A stretch of 64,000 nt of DNA from Rana temporaria (taxonomy: Eukaryota > Chordata > Amphibia > Anura > Ranidae): the NCBI RefSeq assembly GCF_905171775.1, contig NC_053490.1:11677155-11741154 (forward strand), read 5' to 3'. The translations under genes were made by a program, and so were the position numbers. The notes below the pieces were generated by a model, which made no database searches, had not been told where the DNA came from, and was given only the letters and a program-made list of their open reading frames with translations. Positions within the stretch are counted from its first letter, which is position 1; each line of letters opens with the position of its first letter. Of this stretch, positions 33,703-43,680 are shown one piece after another.

Positions 33703-36700
33703 TAGGGTGACCACGTGTCCCGGTTTGCCCGGGATCGTCCCGTAATATACATTTTTGTCCCGTGCCCCGGGAGCCTTCAAACCGGGACAATAGAGAGTCC
33801 CGGAATCAACTGCCTGCCACACTCACTGCCGCTGCTGCCGCTGTAATTAAATGATTCTAAATCACTGGTTGCTAGGGACGCCCCACTTGGCGTGTAGCAA
33901 CCAGTGACGTCACCGTGTCCCGCTCTCTCTGCGGCTCCGACTCCACCCCCACCTCCTCCTCCTCCAGCGGCCAGCCGCGGTTCTTGCTGCAGAGAGAGCA
34001 GCAGCGTAACAGGCGTCTCTTGAGTCACTCACCGTCACCTACCGCGGCACAGACCAAGACCTCCTCCTCCCCTCCAGGCCTCGGTTGCTCAGCTGGACTC
34101 GATCCGCCGTCCGTCCCGAGTCCCGACCTCCCGTGAGTCCCGACTTCCGCTGCGCCGCGCCGGCCATCCTTGGAGCAGGGGCAGAAAAGGTAGGTGCAGG
34201 GGAAGGGGGGGGGGGTTGACCATGCAATGGGGGGAGAGATTATACAATCCAGATTACAATTTGCAGGGGCAGCAGAGGTGACAGTGAGAGAGGGGGTTGC
34301 ATGGTGCACCCCCCTTTCTCTGTCACCTTTGCTGCCCCTGCAAATTGTAATCTGGATTGTATAATCTCTCTCTACCCAGCCCTCCGTCACCCGGCCCTCC
34401 GTCACCCAGCCCTCCATCACCCAGCTCTCCGTCACCCAGCCCTCCATCACCCAGCCCTCCGTCAGACCGTCACCCAGCCCTCCGTCACCCGGCCCTCCGG
34501 CACCCGGCCCTCCGTCACCCGGCTCTCTGTCACCCGGCACCCGGCCCTCCGTCACCCGGCCCTCCGTCACCCAGCCCTCCGTCACCCAGCCCTCCGTCAC
34601 CCAGCCCTCCGTCACCCAGCCCTCCGTCACCCTGTCCTCCGTCACCCAGCCCTCCGTCACCCAGCCCTCAGTCACCCAGTCCTCTGTCACCCAGCCCTCT
34701 GTCACCCTGTCACCCAGCCCTCTGTCACCCTGTCCCGTCACCCAGCCCTCTGTCACCCAGTCCTCTGTCACCCAGTCCTCTGTCACCCAGTCCTCTGTCA
34801 CCCAGCCCTCCGTCACCCAGCCCTCCGTCACCCAGCCCTCCGTCACCCTGTCCTCCGTCACCCTGTCCTCCGTCACCCAGCCCTCCGTCACCCAGCCCTC
34901 CGTCACCCAGTCCTCAGTCACCCAGTCCTCTGTCACCCAGCCCTCTGTCACCCTGTCACCCAGCCCTCTGTCACCCTGTCCCGTCACCCAGCCCTCTGTC
35001 ACCCAGCCCTCCGTCACCCAGTCCTCAGTCACCCAGTCCTCTGTCTCCCAGCCCTCTGTCACCCTGTCACCCAGCCCTCTGTCACCCTGTCCCGTCACCC
35101 AGCCCTCTGTCACCCAGTCCTCTGTCACCCAGTCCTCTGTCACCCAGTCCTCCGTCACCCAGCCCTCCGTCACCCAGCCCTCCGTCACCCAGCCCTCCGT
35201 CACCCATCCCTCCGTCACCCAGCCCTCTGTCACTCAGTCCCCCCTCACCCAGCCCTCCGTCACCCTGTCACCCAGCCCTCTGTCACCCTGTCACCCCGCC
35301 CTCTGTCACCCCGCCCTCTGTCACCCAGCCCTCTGTCACCCTGTCACCCCGCTCTCTGTCACCCCGCCCTCTGTCACCCCGCCCTCTGTCACCCTGTCAC
35401 CCAGCCCTCAATCACCCAGTCCTCTGTCACTCTGTCCCGTCACCCAGCCCTCTGTCACCCAGCCCTCTGTCACCCTGTCACCCAGCCCTCTGTCACCCAG
35501 CCCTCTGTCACCCAGCCCTCTGTCACCCTGTCACCCAGCCCTCTGTCACCCAGTCCTCTGTCACCCTGTCCCGTCACCCAGCCCTCTGTCACCCAATCCT
35601 CTGTCACCCAGTCCTCTGTCACCCTGTCACCCAGTCCTCTGTCATCCAGTCCTCTGTCACCCAGTCCTCTGTCATCCAGTCCTCTGTCACCCATCCCTCT
35701 GTCACCCAGCCCTCTGTCACCCAGCCCTCTGTCACCCTGTCACCCAGTCCTCTGTCACTCTGTCCCGTCACCCAGCCCTCTGTCACCCAGCCCTCTGTCA
35801 CCCTGTCCTCTGTCACCCTGTCCTCTGTCACCCAGCCCTCTGTCACCCAGCCCTCTGTCACCCAGTCCTCTGTCACCCAGCCCTCTGTCACCCTGTCCCG
35901 TCACCCAGCCCTCTGTCACCCAGCCCTCTGTCACCCAGCCCTCTGTCACCCCGCCCTCTGTCACCCCGCCCTCTGTCACCCCGCCCTCTGTCACCCAGCC
36001 CTCTGTCACCCCGCCACCCCGCCCTCTGTCACCCCGCCCTCTGTCACCCAGCCCTCTGTCACCCTGTCACGTCACCCAGCCCTCTGTCACCCAGCCCTCT
36101 GTCACCCAGCCCTCTGTCACCCTGCCCTCTGTCACCCAGCCCTCTGTCACCCCGCCCTCTGTCACCCCGCCCTCTGTCACCCAGCCCTCTGTCACCCCGC
36201 CCTCTGTCACCCCGCCCTCTGTCACCCCGCCCTCTGTCACCCCGCCCTCTGTCACCCTGTCACGTCACCCAGCCCTCTGTCACCCAGCCCTCTGTCACCC
36301 AGCCCTCTGTCACCCAGCCCTCCGTCACCCAGCCCTCCGTCACCCAGCCCTCCGTCACCCAGCCCTCCGTCACCCAGCCCTCCGTCACCCCGTCACCCAG
36401 CCCTCTGTCACCCAGCCCTCTGTCACCCCGCCCTCTGTCACCCCGCCCTCTGTCACCCAGCCCTCTGTCACCCTGTCACCCCGCCCTCTGTCACCCCGCC
36501 CTCTGTCACCCCGCCCTCTGTCACCTAGCCCTCTGTCACCCTGTCACGTCACCCAGCCCTCTGTCACCCAGCCCTCTGTCACCCAGCCCTCTGTCACCCA
36601 GCCCTCCATCACCCAGCCCTCCGTCACCCAGCCCTCCGTCACCCAGCCCTCCGTCACCCCGTCATCCAGCCCTCTGTCACCCAGCCCTCTGTCACCCAGC

Positions 36701-38466
36701 CCTCTGTCACCCCGCCCTCTGTCACCCAGCCCTCTGTCACCCTGTCACCCCGCCCTCTGTCACCCCGCCCTCTGTCACCCAGCCCTCTGTCACCCTGTCA
36801 CGTCACCCAGCCCTCTGTCACCCAGCCCTCTGTCACCCAGCCCTCCGTCACCCAGCCCTCCGTCACCCAGCCCTCTGTCACCCAGCCCTCTGTCACCCAG
36901 CCCTCCGTCACCCAGCCCTCCGTCACCCAGCCCTCTGTCACTCAGTCCCCCCTCACCCAGCCCTCTGTCACCCTGTCACTCAGCCCTCTGTCACCCTGTC
37001 ACCCAGCCCTCTGTCACCCTGTCACCCAGCCCTCTGTCACCCAGCCCTCTGTCACCCAGCCCTCTGTCACCCTGTCACCCAGCCCTCTGTCACCCAGCCC
37101 TCTGTCACCCAGCCCTCCGTCACCCAGCCCTCCGTCACCCAGCCCTCCGTCACCCAGCCCTCTGTCACCCAGCCCTCTGTCACCCAGCCCTCTGTCACCC
37201 TGTCACGTCACCCAGCCCTCTGTCACCCAGCCCTCTGTCACCCAGCCCTCTGTCACCCAGCCCTCTGTCACCCTGTCACCCAGCCCTCTGTCACCCAGCC
37301 CTCTGTCACCCAGCCCTCTGTCACCCAGCCCTCTGTCACCCAGCCCTCTGTCACCCTGTCACCCAGCCCTCTGTCACCCAGCCCTCTGTCACCCAGCCCT
37401 CTGTCACCCAGCCCTCTGTCACCCAGCCCTCCGTCACCCAGCCCTCCGTCACCCAGCCCTCCGTCACCCAGCCCTCTGTCACCCAGCCCTCTGTCACCCT
37501 GTCACGTCACCCAGCCCTCTGTCACCCAGCCCTCTGTCACCCAGCCCTCTGTCACCCAGCCCTCTGTCACCCTGTCACCCAGCCCTCTGTCACCAAGCCC
37601 TCTGTCACCCAGCCCTCTGTCACCCAGCCCTCCGTCACCCAGCCCTCCGTCACCCAGTCCTCTGTCACCCTGTCACCCAGCCCTCTGTCACCCTGTCACG
37701 TCACCCAGCCCTCTGTCACCCAGTCCTCTGTCACCCAGTCCTCTGTCACCCAGTCCTCCGTCACCCAGCCCTCCGTCACCCAGCCCTCCGTCACCCAGCC
37801 CTCTGTCACCCTGTCACGTCACCCAGCCCTCTGTCACCCAGCCCTCTGTCACCCAGCCCTCTGTCACCCAGCCCTCTGTCACCCAGCCCTCTGTCACCCT
37901 GTCACCCAGCCCTCTGTCACCCAGCCCTCTGTCACCCAGCCCTCTGTCACCCAGCCCTCTGTCACCCAGCCCTCCGTCACCCAGCCCTCCGTCACCCAGT
38001 CCTCTGTCACCCTGTCACCCAGCCCTCTGTCACCCTGTCACGTCACCCAGCCCTCTGTCACCCAGCCCTCTGTCACCCAGTCCTCTGTCACCCAGTCCTC
38101 TGTCACCCAGCCCTCCGTCACCCAGCCCTCCGTCACTCAGTCCCCCCTCACCCAGCCCTCTGTCACCCTGTCACCCAGCCCTCTGTCACCCAGCCCTCTG
38201 TCACCCAGCCCTCTGTCACCCTGTCACCCACTCCTCTGTCACCCTGTCCCGTCACCCAGCCCTCTGTCACCCCGCCCTCTGTCACCCCGCCCTCTGTCAC
38301 CCCGCCCTCTGTCACCCAGCCCTCTGTCACCCAGCCCTCTGTCACGGGCCCGCTGATTTTATGATACGCCCCTGCCCCCAAAACTGGCAAGAAAATATGT
38401 AAAAAAAAGTATTTTTTGGGGGGGGGGGGTGTCCCTGAATGGCAGTTTGGAAATGTGGTCACCCTA
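33703..38466. mobile_element. 4.8-kb hAT carrying a 4-kb minisatellite, TSD GCGTACAC
   Basis: The ends TAGGGTGACCACGTG and CATTTCCAAACTGCC...TGGTCACCCTA supply a 12-bp inverted repeat (TAGGGTGACCAC / GTGGTCACCCTA). The perfect GCGTACAC duplicates at 33695-33702 and 38467-38474. It lies inside a GTACACACG MITE, whose terminus provided the target. Left of the array (33703-34374) is about 670 bp of unique GC-rich sequence with an internal inverted pair around 34235-34370. Right of it only about 120 bp remain. No transposase. Confidence 0.93.
34375..38345. repeat. 15-bp minisatellite, about 4 kb
   Basis: The consensus unit is GTCACCCAGCCCTCT. Variants are GTCACCCCGCCCTCT and GTCACCC.GCCCTCC, with inserted part-units GTCACCCT (8 bp), GTCACGTCACCC and GTCCCGTCACCC that recur at intervals and mark a higher-order structure. 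Because 15 is a multiple of 3, both strands stay open for hundreds of codons (1351 codons on the plus strand; TEGWV pentapeptides on the minus strand). These frames have no start context or domain and are not treated as genes. On the minus strand the unit gives GGGCTGGGTGACAGA. Confidence 0.97.
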
Positions 38467-38581
38467 GCGTACACACGATCGTTTTTCCTTACGAGAAAAA
38501 TGCCATTTTTTTAATTGGTCATTAAAAACGATCGTGTGTGGGCTCCAGAGCATTTTTCTCGACAAGAAAAATGGCCATTAA

Positions 38582-39456
38582 TCTCAAGCCGACCAGCCCC
38601 CGCAGTTATACGGCGGCAGGTCTGCTCAGGCTGCGCGAGATCATGTAGCTATACATCATTTCGCATTGCAGCCAATAGGGGCGCGTGCTCCCCCTGCTCG
38701 CCCCTGGTGCCGACGCGCGTGCCCGGCGGTCGCGATCACATGATCATACAATGTATGAACAGCGATCTGTCATTTCCCCATGTCAGTCCCACCCCCCCCT
38801 TCAGTTAGAACACACCCAGGGAACACAATTAACCCCTTCCTCGCCCCCTAGTGTTAACCCCTTCCCTGCCAGTGACATTTTTATAGTAATCAATGCATTT
38901 TTATAGCACTGATCGCTATAAAAATGCCAATGGTCCCAAAAATGTATCAAAAGTGCCCGAAGTGTCCGCCATAAGGTCGCAGTACCGATAAAAATCGCTG
39001 ATCACCGCCATTACTAGTAAAGAAAAAAATATTAATAAAAATGCCATAAAACTATCCCCTATTTTGTAGACGCTATAAGTTTTCCGCAAACCAATCAATA
39101 AACGCTTATTGCGATTTTTTTTATGAAAAATAAGTAGAAGAATACGTATCGGCCTAAACTGAGGAAAAAAATGTTTTTATATATTTTTGGGGTATATTTA
39201 TTACAGCAAAAAGTAAAAAATATTCATTTTTTTTTTAATTGTCGCTCTATTTTTGTTTATAGCGAAAAACATAAAAACCGCAGAGGTGATCAAATACCAC
39301 CAAAAGAAAGCTCTATTTGTGGGGGAAAAAAAAGATGCCAATTTTGTTTGGGAGCCACGTCGCACGACCGCGCAATTGTCAGTTAAAGCGACGCAGTGCC
39401 GAATCGCAAAAACTGGCCAGGTCCTTTAGCTGCCTAAAGGTCCGGGTCTTAAGTGG
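38582..39456 (-). mobile_element. TTAA-bounded element, copy b
   Basis: TTAA is at 38578-38581 on the left. The left terminus reads TCTCAAGCCGACC and the right terminus GGTCCGGGTCTTAAGTGG, followed by CTAA (39457-39460; one mismatch to TTAA). Family words GCAGTTATACGGCGGCAGG, TGTATGAAC and CGCGCAATTGTCAG are present. It lies exactly at the junction of a 69-bp tandem duplication of the host MITE (38512-38581 and 39459-39527, with about four differences). Confidence 0.8.
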
Positions 39457-39858
39457 CTAATTGGTCATTAAAAACGACCGTGTGTGGGCTCCAGAGAATT
39501 TTTCTCGACGAGAAAAATGGCCATTAAAAATTTAGAACCTGCTCTCTTTTTTTTCTACGTTTTTCACGTCATGAAAAAACAGCCGTGTGTAGGCTTTAAC
39601 AACGGGGAAAAAAATGCGCATGCTCAGAAGCAAGTTATGAGAAGGGAAATTTGCATAATCAGCCCAAAGGGTGGCGCCAATTGAATGGAACTTCCCCTTT
39701 TATAGTGCCGTCGTACGTGTTGTACGTCACCGCGCTTTGCTCAAGCATTTTTTTCTTTCACGATCGTGTGTATGCAAGGCAGGCTTGAGAGGAATCACGT
39801 CGAGAAAAACTTTGTTTTTTTCCATGACAGTAAAAACGGTCGTGTGTACGCGGCATTA

Positions 39859-40137
39859 CATTTGCATCATCACATCGGGTGAACCAACAACTGTTGCAAA
39901 CTTTGATTTTTTCTGTTTCGAATGCTGTTGTATGAATTTACATTCCTCCTTAGACCCAGTCTGCCCAGACAATATGGTCACCTGCTGACTTGGTACTATC
40001 CTCAGGCAGCTTAACTCTTCAATAAGAGACACAAGTTGGATTCAACACAATTTTATTTCAGACAATTGCATGCAGATGTTTTTTCAGTCTTTTGACATGT
40101 AAGAAGAGAATGACTTTCCTAAAGCCTGGTACACATT
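39859..40137. other. No gene recognised
   Basis: Mixed-sequence spacer with no repeat motif recognised. It lies between two transposon blocks and may be old unique DNA. Confidence 0.35.
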
Positions 40138-40226
40138 GGGGGTTATTTACTAAAGGCAAATCCACTTTGCTCTACAAGTGCACTAGAAAGTGCACTGGAA
40201 GGGCACTCGGAAGTAAAGTTGCTGTA

Positions 40227-41075
40227 CAGGGTGGGCCATTTATATGGATACACCTTAATAAAATGGGAATGGTTGGTGATATTAACTTCCTGTTTGTGGC
40301 ACATTAGTATATGTGAAGGGGAAACTTTTCAAGATGGGTGGTGACCATGGCGGCCATTTTGAAGTCGGCCATTTTGAATCCAACTTTTGTTTTTTCAATA
40401 GGAAGAGGGTCATGTGACACATCAAACTTATTCAGAATTTCATAAGAAAAACAATGGTGTGCTTGGTTTTAACATAACTTTATTCTTTCGTGAGTTATTT
40501 ACAAGTTTCTGACCACTTATAAAATGTGTTCAATGTGCTCTCCAGTGACGTGCAGCGAGTGCTACGCTGTGGGCTCTTGCTGAATGAAGCTAGGACAGCC
40601 ACTGATGTTTCTTCATTAGTGACAGATTTCATGCGTCCACATTTTGGCAAATCCAACACTGAACCAGTTTGACGAAACTTAGCAAGCAGTTTGATAACTG
40701 TAGCATGGGAGATGGGTGGTCTCGTAAGCTGTCTTGCATTGAAATCCGCACGTGTTAACCTCGGCGACATGTCAATGGTTGTAAACAAAGAGAAACTTGT
40801 AAATAACTCATGAAAGAATAAAGTTACGTTAAAACCAAGCACACCATTGTTTTTCTTGTGTAATTCCGAATAAGTTTGATGTGTCACATGACCCTCTTCC
40901 TATTGAAAAAACAAAAGTTGGATTCAAAATGGCCGACTTCAACATGGCCGCCATGGTCACCACCCATCTTGAAAAGTTTCCCCCCTTACATATACTAATG
41001 TGCCACAAACAGGAAGTTAATATCACCAACCATTCCCATTTTATTAAGGTGTATCCATATAAATGGCCCACCCTG
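40227..41075 (-). mobile_element. Tc1/mariner-type element, internally deleted, TA TSD
   Basis: CAGGGTGGGCCATTTATATG and its inverse at 41056-41075 start terminal repeats of about 280 bp each (to about 40507 and from about 40796), flanked by TA (40225-40226, 41076-41077). Between them a minus-strand frame, starting at an ATG near 40769, reads MSPRLTR, then KFRQTGSVLDLPKCGRMKSV and SPQRSTR. This is the helix-turn-helix and GRPR-like linker of ITm transposases. The frame stops at 40495, so the DDE/D catalytic domain is gone. Very similar long repeats suggest a young copy. Confidence 0.85.
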
Positions 41076-41182
41076 TAGATCTGAGGGGGACATGCAAGGA
41101 GAATAAAAAACAGCATTTTAGCTTGCACATGATTGGATGATAAAATCAGCAGAGCTTCCCCTTAATTCAGATCTACCCCTTA

Positions 41183-41641
41183 TGCCACGTACACACGGCC
41201 GTTATTCATGTCATGGAAAAAAAACAAATTTTTTCTCGATGTGATTTCTCTCAAGCCTGCCTTGCATACACACGGTCGTGATAAAAAATGCTTGAGCAAA
41301 GCGCGGTGACGTACAAGACGTACGACGGCACTATAAAAGGGAAGTTCCATTCGAATGGCGCCACCCTTGGGGCTGATAATGCAAATTTCCCTTCTCACAA
41401 CTTGCTTCTGAGCATGCACGTTTTTTCCCCGTCGTTAAAGCCTACACACGACCGTTTTTCACGACGAGAAAAACTAAGACGTGAAAAAAAACGAGAAAAA
41501 ATAGAGCAGGTTCTAAATTTTTAATGGCCATTTTTCTCATCGCGAAAAAATGCTCTGGAGCCCACACACAACCGTTTTTCATGACCAATTAAAAAAATTA
41601 CATTTTTCTCGTCATGAAAAACATGTCGTGTGTACGCGGGA
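41183..41641. mobile_element. GTACACACG-type MITE, copy 7, TSD TTA
   Basis: The ends are TGCCACGTACACACGG and GTGTGTACGCGGGA, with TTA on both sides (41180-41182 and 41642-41644), a perfect trinucleotide duplication. Internal words ACGGCACTATAAAAGG and GAGCATGC match, inverted, the copy whose right end is at 39855. Confidence 0.88.
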
Positions 41642-41737
41642 TTAGATTTAGAGCAACTGCACTTCCAAGTTCACTTTCCGTGCAATTTCAAGTGCACTTG
41701 TAGTGCAAAGTGGATTTGTCTTTTGTAAATAACCCCC

Positions 41738-42174
41738 ACTGTGTCAGTTTTCTTTTCAATCAAACCCAGTGGGCTGAAGAAAAAAAAAAAAAAGGAGGAG
41801 CTCAAAAGGAGATTGCTGTTCTAACTATCCAAAATTAGTACAGTGATCACCCCGCTTAGTTATTGTGTTCTGCTGTTTTCCTCCAAAAATAGGTGCAGGA
41901 ACTCAACCACAACTCCCCCCCAAAAAAAACTCCCCCAAAAAAAACTCCCCCCAAAAAAAAACTCCCCCAGGGGTGCGCTATGTGCAGAGTTCCGGTGTGC
42001 GCTTGGTACATAGTACAGAGTTTAGGGATGTGCTACATGCAGAGGTCGGGGCTGTGCTATGTACATAGTGCAGAGTTCGGGGGTTCACTGCATACAGAGT
42101 GCAAAGTTTTGTGGCGCCCTACACGCAGAGTGCAGGGTTCAGCTCCCCTTCCTTTCACCCATATCCCTCCACCC
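41738..42174. other. Low-complexity AC-rich DNA
   Basis: Between 41915 and 41970 there is a C/A-rich run of about three CTCCCCCCAAAAAAAA units, followed by direct repeats of a roughly 40-bp GTGCAGAGTTCGGGG-like unit (41985-42140). No gene is supported. Confidence 0.55.
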
Positions 42175-42400
42175 AGGGCCGCCATCAGGAATTATGGGGC
42201 CCCCCTACACAGCTTCAGGCATGGGCCCTCCTGGAGCACTGGGGAGCACTGGGGACCTCTGGGCCCTTTAATAAAAAAAAATATAAAAAAATATATAAAA
42301 TAAAAAAAATAAACATTTATATAAAAAAAAAAAGGGGGTTTGCCACATGGGGCCCTGGGGACCTCTGAGCCCTTTAATACAAAAAAAATATATAGTTATA
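42175..42400. mobile_element. hAT fragment, CAGGGCCGCCATCAGG end
   Basis: CAGGGCCGCCATCAGGAATT at 42175 matches the left end of the complete element at 60862-61153 in the same direction. It is followed by GGGGCCC blocks and a GGGACCTCTGGGCCCTTTAA duplicate (42250-42272 and 42357-42378). The right terminus is not seen. Confidence 0.7.
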
Positions 42401-43657
42401 TATTTTGCTGGTCAATGACCGGGCCACTTTTTGCGATTCGGTACTGCGTCGCTTTAATTGACAATTGTGCGGTCGTGCGACGTGGCTCCCAAACAAAATT
42501 GGCGTGCTTTTTTTCTCCACAAATAGAGGTAAAACTATTTTTTTCCTCAGTTTAGGCCGATACGTATTCTTCTACATATTTTTCGTAAAAAAAAAACGCA
42601 ATAAGCGCCTATTGATTGGTTTGCGCAAAAGTTATAGCGTCTACAAAATAGGGGATAGTTTTATGGCATTTTTATTAATATTTTTTTTTTTACTAGTAAT
42701 GGCGGCGATCAGCGATTTTTATCGGTACTGCGACCTTATGACGGACACTTCGGACACTTTTGACACATTTTTGGGACCATTGGCATTTTTATAGCGATCA
42801 GTGCTATAAAAATGCAGTGATTACTGTAAACAATGTCACTGGCAGTGAAGGGGTTAACACTAGGGGGCGAGGAAGGGGTTAATTATGTTCCCTGGGTGTG
42901 TTCTAACTGAAGAGGGGATGGGACTGACTAGGGGAAATGACTGATCGCTGTTCATACATTGTATGAACAGGCGATTGGTCATTTCTCCCCCTGACAGGAC
43001 CGGGAGCTGTGTGTTTACACACACAGCTCCCGGTTCTCCCTCTGTAACGATCAATCGTTGGTGCCCGGCGGTGATCGCGCCCGCCAGGCACGCACACCGG
43101 TGTATTGTCACATTCTGCTGCCTATCGTAGAATGCTGCGGAAGTCACGTGGCGGCCAACTGCGCATGCGCGATGCGTTCCAAACGCAAGTGCGATTCGTT
43201 CCAATGGATTCACGACAGTACACACCAGTGAAACCTTGGTCGGCATCCATGCTCTTTCCTTAACATTCCCGTGGATTGGAGGATGTTAAAAATAGAGCCA
43301 GGAGGCCGAGCGAGTTGAGCGAGCCGTCCTAACGAAGCGAGGAAGTGAGGCAGACTGGCCACTTTCCTCTAATTCCACGTCGCCCTGAATGCCGGGTTCG
43401 CTGGTGTGTACTGTCGTAAATCCATTGGAACGCATCGCACTTGCGTTTGGAACGCATCGCGCATGCGCAGTTGGCCGCCACGTGACTTCCGCAGCATTCT
43501 ACGTTAGGCAGCAGACTGTGACACTACACCGACACCAAGGGTGAGCAGGGGGCACGCGCCCCTAGTGGCTGAAATGCGTAATCACATAATATTACGCGAT
43601 TTCGCGCAGCCGAGCCGACCTGCCGCTGTAAAACTACGGTGGGCGATCGGCAAGCGG
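42401..43657 (+). mobile_element. TTAA-bounded element, copy c, with nested MITE
   Basis: GACCGGGCCACTTTTTGCG near 42418 and GGTCGTGCGACGTGGC are family words. The right end CGATCGGCAAGCGG is followed by TTAA (43658-43661). The left terminus has decayed. A palindromic MITE sits at 43116-43522. The body has the same order as 12728-13631, including TGTATGAAC near 42962 and repeated CACACAGCTCCCGG. Confidence 0.75.
43116..43522. mobile_element. Palindromic MITE, TGTCACA ends
   Basis: TGTCACATTCTGCTGCC and GGCAGCAGACTGTGACA are inverted, and the arms extend about 125 bp on each side (CGGAAGTCACGTGGCGGCC and its complement; GCATGCGCGATGCG). The middle, about 43235-43380, is unpaired. No coding. 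Target duplication not clear. Confidence 0.75.
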
Positions 43658-43680
43658 TTAAGTGCCAAGTAAGGACGTGG

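Larger units (their letters stand above)
33691..39855. mobile_element. GTACACACG-type MITE split by two insertions (copy 6)
   Basis: The left end TGCCGCGTACAC (33691-33702) is followed by a hAT, and the MITE resumes at 38467-38474 with a second GCGTACAC, then ACGATCGTTTTTC. The right end is GTGTGTACGCGGCA (39842-39855). Flanks are TGA (33688-33690) and TTA (39856-39858). Interior words (GAGAAAAATGGCC, ACGGCACTATAAAAG-like) are shared with the inverted copy at 41183-41641. A TTAA-bounded element (38582-39456) is also inside. Confidence 0.82.
40138..41737. mobile_element. GGGGGTTATTTAC element with two nested insertions
   Basis: The ends GGGGGTTATTTACTAAAGGC and GTCTTTTGTAAATAACCCCC are inverted over about 33 bp, continuing as CAAATCCACTTTGC / GCAAAGTGGATTTG. 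Inner sequence with AAGTGCACTTG words follows. A mariner-type relic (40227-41075) and a GTACACACG MITE (41183-41641) lie inside. The original element would be about 290 bp, typical of a MITE. No target duplication was identified with confidence. Confidence 0.78.

Noticed and set aside
34301..38356. A 1351-aa proline/serine-rich protein on the plus strand (and TEGWV repeats on the minus strand)
   Set aside because: The frames are stop-free only because the 15-bp unit has no stop and is divisible by three; there is no domain, no signal peptide and both strands are open. The array sits inside a hAT.
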